DNA of 64,000 nt from contig NC_013132.1 in assembly GCF_000024005.1 (NCBI RefSeq), positions 930,001 through 994,000 of the forward strand, written 5' to 3'. Numbering within the stretch: the stretch's first letter is position 1; every line of letters begins with the position of its first letter. Under the pieces are notes generated by a model. It saw only the letters and a list, made by a program, of their open reading frames with translations. It did not search any database and had not been told where the DNA came from. This DNA comes from Chitinophaga pinensis DSM 2588 (GTDB taxonomy: Bacteria > Bacteroidota > Bacteroidia > Chitinophagales > Chitinophagaceae). Both the position numbers and the translations under genes were made by a program. Shown piece after piece: positions 60,306 to 64,000 of the stretch.

Positions 60306-60956
60306 ATGCAGATACAGTTAGATAACCTGGTGCCTGTTCCGCTGCGGGACAAGATCCTGCAACGATCCTCAGATATCTGGAACAGGCAGATAACATTTAC
60401 CCCGGGTAGTTTCATCAAAATAAAAGCACCTTCCGGCACCGGTAAAACGACACTGGTGCATTACCTGTATCATATCAGAACGGATTATACCGGTCAGGTA
60501 CTGGTGAATGGTCAGCCATGGGGCTCCTATGACAAAGCAGCTATTGCGGCGATGCGACAGGAACAGGTGAGCGTCATATTCCAGGACCTGCGTGTATTCG
60601 AACAGCTAAGCGCCGGAGAGAATATTGAATTGAAAAGGGTGATGAACGGTCAACCATACTGTACCGCTGAAAAGGTAACAGCAATGGCGGCAAAACTGAA
60701 TATCACGCATATACTGAATCAGAGCGGAAGAACCCTGTCTTATGGCGAACGCCAGCGTGTGGCAATCATCAGGGCACTGGTGCAACCCTTTCAATGGCTG
60801 GTGATGGATGAGCCATTCAGTCACCTGGACGAAGAAAATACACAGCGTGCAGCACAGCTGATAGCAGAAGAATGTAAAGCGCGTAAAGCAGGATTTATTT
60901 TAACAGATCTGGATAACGATTCCAGGTTTGCATATGATATACATTATAACTTATGA
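60306..60956 (+). CDS. ABC transporter ATP-binding protein
   Basis: A 216-residue ATPase from the ATG at 60306. Walker A APSGTGKTT is at 41-49, the Q-loop Gln at 93, the signature LSYGERQ (variant of LSGGQ) at 144-150 and Walker B WLVMDEP at 164-170. The switch-histidine position is Asp201 (FILTDLD), which is unusual and may alter hydrolysis. It overlaps the permease start by 4 bp, so the two form one transporter. Confidence 0.88.
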   Translation: MQIQLDNLVPVPLRDKILQRSSDIWNRQITFTPGSFIKIKAPSGTGKTTLVHYLYHIRTDYTGQVLVNGQPWGSYDKAAIAAMRQEQVSVIFQDLRVFEQLSAGENIELKRVMNGQPYCTAEKVTAMAAKLNITHILNQSGRTLSYGERQRVAIIRALVQPFQWLVMDEPFSHLDEENTQRAAQLIAEECKARKAGFILTDLDNDSRFAYDIHYNL

Positions 60957-62152
60957 TGCCATCCTTTTACCAGTTACTCAAAAAAATCATTCAGACCGGT
61001 ATTGGCAGGGCCCGCCTTATAATGGCCACCGCCGGATTAGGCATTGCCATGATATTGCTCCTGATCGCGATACAGGCGCATTCCGATTTTGACCAGTTGT
61101 TGTATAATCAGCAGAATGCTAATGAAAGTGCTGACTTTCTGGTGATCAATAAAAAGATCACGAATGCGATGATGGGACAACGCGGGCAAAGCATGTTCAC
61201 TGCTGCTGAAATTGCAGATATCCGCCAACAACCTTTTGTAGAGGCATTCGGGTTTATCACTTCCAATCAGTATAAAGTAACAGCCGCTGCACCAGGTGAT
61301 CTGCATTTCTATACGGATATGTTTTTTGAATCAGTACCCGATTCTTTTATTGATGTGAAAAATGAAGAATGGAAGTGGACGCCTGCTGATAATACGATCC
61401 CGATTATCCTGCCTAATGATTTTCTCAACCTTTATAACTTTGGTTTTGCACTGAGCCAGGATCTTCCACAGATCTCACAGGAAACCGTGAAAGCGATCCC
61501 AATGAAAATAACCATTTCACAGGGTTTGCTGACACAGGAATTTACCGGACGAATTGTTGGATTCTCTGACCGTATATCCAGTTTCCTCGTGCCAGGCAGC
61601 TTTATGGAATGGGCGAATGGTAAGTTTGGTAATGGTGTAGTGGCATCTCCTTCACGTGTGATCATCAAAACTAAAGATCCATCCAATCCGGCACTTGTAA
61701 AATACCTGGACGATAAAGGGTATAATACCAACCAGGATAAGATCAAATACAGCAAGACAAAAATGATCGTACAGACCATTGTATCTGTTATCGGCTTTTT
61801 CGGTTTAACACTTTTGTTATTTGCATTACTGGTGTTCAGCATGTTTATCCAACTGGTAGTTGCCAGCTGTAAAAAAGAAATACAGTTACTGGTTACATTG
61901 GGCACCGCACCCCGTCAGTTACAACGATACCTGATGCGTCAGTTTGTACCTTTGTATATTGCTATCGGGATTGTCGCGTTATTGCTGGTGGCTGTTTTGC
62001 AATGGTGGGCCTCCAAAGAGCTGGCTATACATGATATGATCATCTCGCCATGGATCGCAGCAGGTACCGGTATCGCCACTGTAATAATGATTGTATTGGT
62101 CTATGTAGTAAACAGGATCAATGTGCGGGAATCCATTAATGAGATCAGCTGA
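60953..62152 (+). CDS. ABC transporter permease, FtsX/MacB-like
   Basis: A 399-residue protein. It has an N-terminal membrane helix (LIMATAGLGIAMILLLIAIQA), a large extracytoplasmic domain (about 50-265), and three C-terminal helices with the FtsX-domain pattern (VSVIGFFGLTLLLFALLVFS, LVTLGTAPRQLQRYLMRQFVPLYIAIGI, WIAAGTGIATVIMIVLVYVV). This topology matches lipoprotein-release or macrolide-type mechanotransmission ABC systems. The substrate is unknown. Confidence 0.88.
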   Translation: MMPSFYQLLKKIIQTGIGRARLIMATAGLGIAMILLLIAIQAHSDFDQLLYNQQNANESADFLVINKKITNAMMGQRGQSMFTAAEIADIRQQPFVEAFGFITSNQYKVTAAAPGDLHFYTDMFFESVPDSFIDVKNEEWKWTPADNTIPIILPNDFLNLYNFGFALSQDLPQISQETVKAIPMKITISQGLLTQEFTGRIVGFSDRISSFLVPGSFMEWANGKFGNGVVASPSRVIIKTKDPSNPALVKYLDDKGYNTNQDKIKYSKTKMIVQTIVSVIGFFGLTLLLFALLVFSMFIQLVVASCKKEIQLLVTLGTAPRQLQRYLMRQFVPLYIAIGIVALLLVAVLQWWASKELAIHDMIISPWIAAGTGIATVIMIVLVYVVNRINVRESINEIS

Positions 62153-62185
62153 TAAATTGTTTCACATACTTAAACTATAAAGAAG

Positions 62186-62488
62186 ATGTTTGTACACGTT
62201 GTAAATTTCTGGCTGAAGCCAGGTCTTTCAGAAGAAGATATCAAGAAATTCGAAGAAGGCGTACAGTCTCTGAAAGCGATTGAATCACTGGTGATGTTCA
62301 ACGTAGGTAAGCCTGCAGCAACTGATCGTCCTGTAATAGACAAGAGCTATAGCTATTGCGAACTGACGGTATTCAACGATGAAGCAGGCCATGATATCTA
62401 TCAGCAACATCCTGTACACCTGGCATTTGTAGAGAACTGCAAACACCTGTGGGAAAAGGTACTGATCTATGATTCTGAAACGATCTGA
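62186..62488 (+). CDS. Dabb (stress-responsive alpha-beta barrel) protein
   Basis: A 100-residue dimeric alpha-beta barrel protein. It has FVHVVNFWLKPGLSEEDIKKFEEGV, SYSYCELTVFNDEAGHDIYQQHPVHLAFVENCKHLWEKV. Related proteins are stress-induced or act in aromatic and polyketide chemistry; the role here is unknown. It lies 33 bp after the permease and may share its transcript. It ends before a very strong terminator. Confidence 0.9.
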   Translation: MFVHVVNFWLKPGLSEEDIKKFEEGVQSLKAIESLVMFNVGKPAATDRPVIDKSYSYCELTVFNDEAGHDIYQQHPVHLAFVENCKHLWEKVLIYDSETI

Positions 62489-62510
62489 TTAAATATCAGT
62501 CCGACGAATA

Positions 62511-62561
62511 TTTAAATAAAAAAGCAGGCAGCTCCACGAGCTGCCTGCTTTTTTATTTAAA
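62511..62561. terminator. strong bidirectional terminator, 24-bp perfect stem
   Basis: The arms 62511-62534 and 62538-62561 are perfect complements with a CAC loop. The core is AAGCAGGCAGCTC / GAGCTGCCTGCTT, flanked by A/T runs on both strands, between convergent genes. Confidence 0.9.
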
Positions 62562-62568
62562 CTAACTT

Positions 62569-64000
62569 TTAGTGACGTTCATAAGGCATGATAAATGTCT
62601 CTTTCACCTGTCTTGATGTCAGCATATATGGGATCAATATAGCGGCCGCTATACACGCCTGCATAATGATCTGTATAGATGCATCTGCCCAGTCTTTTTT
62701 TTCATAGACATAATTGAACGCCAGTATATCTGCGAGATTGAATACCAGGTAGAAAATGATAAATGCCACCAGTGCTTTCGGAAATGTATCACGCTTTTTC
62801 AGGAATAGCGATACCAGTAACAGATTGAAAACAAGAATACATATTACGCCTGCCAGTTCAGTTACCAGCAGCAATTGAAGCAATGAAGTACTATGTGTGG
62901 CATTCGTGAGTTTATCCAATTGTAACCAGATATTATTGCTGAAAATATCCATATTGATCAACTCATAAAATGTCTTCACCGGCATGATGAAAATACATAC
63001 CGCAACCACTACCAGGAAACCATTAATAGCAGAAGGAGAGTAGGCTGCTTGTGCCGGCTGGAATGATATTTTATAGAAGCGAAGTGCATGATGTGTAAAC
63101 ACGCCTGCAAAGAAAATAGTCAGTCCGATAATAAACCAGTTAATGCCCTGGGAAGGTGCTTCGCTCTGCGCTTTTCCTTCCATATCCCAGTAAAAGACGA
63201 AGCCAAGGAAATCATCTATCTTCTTTCTGTCTTTGATATAAGTATCCAGGAAGTTGACAGGAATATGATCCTGGTATGTTTCAAAAGTATAGTGTAGTGT
63301 GACAATATTATCCCTTACTGAAGGGACGAAGTGAAGTGCGTAATACGGATTCTTAATGTGCAGTTCTTCTTCATTAATGCTCCAGGCAGAGGGCATTTCT
63401 ATGGTAATAGTATAATCCTGTGAGAATGGATATCTCATTTCCAGCGGGGCTGTCTTCTTATCTTCTTCCTCTGCGTAGGCGGGTAAGACATCGCGTAATA
63501 GATTTGCTTTTACATTGAAGTCGATCCGGTTTATCCTGGCACTGTCTGTTTTCCAGGGAGTATGTAGCAGATAGTTCTCCCTTATTTCTATACGATCGTC
63601 ATCTTCATTGTCAATCACGCGAAGCGAAGAGTCAATGCTGACACTACCGTAAATATTCTTGTAGTAGTTCAGGAATGTATTCTCATTATCCTTCCGGCTG
63701 CTGTTAGCCAGCAAATCACGTTGATCATCTGCATATTGCATGGTGAAGATAGACGTGACGGAAAGTCTACCGGCGTTGGATTGATCAGACGGTAGCTGAA
63801 AATGTTCATATACGATGGTTTTGCCATTGGCAATATTCTTTACCGGCGTAAATCCGTTTTTACCTGCCGGATCAATGATCAATCCCTGCTGAAAATCGGA
63901 AACGGTCAGCGCCGCAAGGTTCCCTCGCTGGAAGCTGGTGGTAGCATCGATCCAGTAATCTTTTTCATTCAGTTTAGCATACACAATGGCGTGATCAAAT
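62569..64000 (-). CDS. DUF3857/transglutaminase membrane protein, partial (5' end outside window)
   Basis: The frame is open at the window end; the visible part is the C-terminal ~476 residues. It begins in the transglutaminase-like core: FDHAIVYAKLNEKDYWIDATTSFQRG contains the His and Asp of a Cys-His-Asp triad. A beta-rich DUF3858-like part follows (ITIEMPSAWSINEEELHIKNPYYALHF), then about five membrane helices near the C-terminus (WFIIGLTIFFAGVFTHHALRF, GFLVVVAVCIFIMPVK, VTELAGVICILVFNLLLVSLF). It is probably a peptide-crosslinking or protease-like envelope protein. Confidence 0.8.
   Translation of the reverse strand, partial: FDHAIVYAKLNEKDYWIDATTSFQRGNLAALTVSDFQQGLIIDPAGKNGFTPVKNIANGKTIVYEHFQLPSDQSNAGRLSVTSIFTMQYADDQRDLLANSSRKDNENTFLNYYKNIYGSVSIDSSLRVIDNEDDDRIEIRENYLLHTPWKTDSARINRIDFNVKANLLRDVLPAYAEEEDKKTAPLEMRYPFSQDYTITIEMPSAWSINEEELHIKNPYYALHFVPSVRDNIVTLHYTFETYQDHIPVNFLDTYIKDRKKIDDFLGFVFYWDMEGKAQSEAPSQGINWFIIGLTIFFAGVFTHHALRFYKISFQPAQAAYSPSAINGFLVVVAVCIFIMPVKTFYELINMDIFSNNIWLQLDKLTNATHSTSLLQLLLVTELAGVICILVFNLLLVSLFLKKRDTFPKALVAFIIFYLVFNLADILAFNYVYEKKDWADASIQIIMQACIAAAILIPYMLTSRQVKETFIMPYERH

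Noticed and set aside
1..64000. CRISPR arrays, rRNA genes or a replication origin
   Set aside because: No regularly spaced direct repeats, no rRNA-like stretches and no DnaA-box cluster were noticed on reading both strands.

Overview
The window looks like a chromosomal segment of a Gram-negative Bacteroidota bacterium, most likely a Chitinophaga-like member of the Chitinophagaceae. This is inferred from gene families and style, not from a marker tree, as there is no rRNA here. Supporting features are several TAnnTTTG-type -7 promoter boxes, many lipoproteins and Tat-signal oxidoreductases, the DUF4836, DUF3050 and SPFH/GYF families, a RecQ with a C-terminal helical extension, and LPS-type Kdo genes. 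Gene density is ordinary for a chromosome. There is one complete insertion sequence, one tRNA, and no CRISPR array, prophage or integrase.

Layout. 1-5140 (minus): a zinc-ribbon protein (cut by the window edge) downstream of an SPFH/GYF protein, a small protein of unknown function, a DUF885 hydrolase and an AraC regulator. 5269-8603 (minus): a visibly A+T-richer accessory patch with a DUF488 gene, its downstream partner split by an intact 1,263-bp IS3-family element (6091-7353, 3-bp target duplication), and a decayed gene fragment. The patch abuts the 3' end of tRNA-Phe(GAA). 8754-11755: DUF3050 protein and RecQ. 12049-15334 (plus): arabinose-5-phosphate isomerase, mannose-1-phosphate guanylyltransferase and methionine aminotransferase, ended by a long palindrome and a terminator. 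15560-17938 (minus): beta-carbonic anhydrase with a SulP anion transporter, probably a bicarbonate module. 18814-20993: PadR regulator and PspC envelope protein. 21176-24889: FeoB, an M28 peptidase and a DUF922-like protein. 24954-27657: paaABCD, four phenylacetyl-CoA epoxidase genes without paaE. 27715-33177: NadD, AI-2E-type permease, a YtxH/holin-like trio, a radical SAM/SPASM enzyme, a GH25 lysozyme and a CsbD-like protein.

34507-37535 is an aminotransferase, CMP-Kdo synthetase-like and iron-alcohol-dehydrogenase operon. It matches the kdnA-kdsB-kdnB logic known from Shewanella for making 8-amino-3,8-dideoxy-Kdo (Kdo8N). With the arabinose-5-phosphate isomerase at 12049 it points to an amino-sugar-modified LPS core. 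37619-42322 holds an MFS transporter, a NYN/OST-HTH protein, a 47-residue membrane peptide, a fused 2-oxoacid dehydrogenase E1 and a small membrane protein.

42371-55051 is rich in secreted carbohydrate-redox genes: a TIM-barrel isomerase, a SUMF1-like protein, two Tat-signal Gfo/Idh/MocA oxidoreductases, a GMC dehydrogenase with its subunit-3 partner and an FGGY (gluconate-type) kinase. PBP4 and two lipoproteins lie among them. 55126-64000: MutL, MsrB, YciI, a DUF4836 lipoprotein, an ABC ATPase/permease pair, a Dabb protein, and a DUF3857/transglutaminase protein cut by the window end.

Most notable: the precisely reconstructable IS disruption of the DUF488 partner, the Kdo8N-type operon, two short ORFs (36 and 47 codons) that length-based calling would miss, and a 70-bp near-perfect palindrome.
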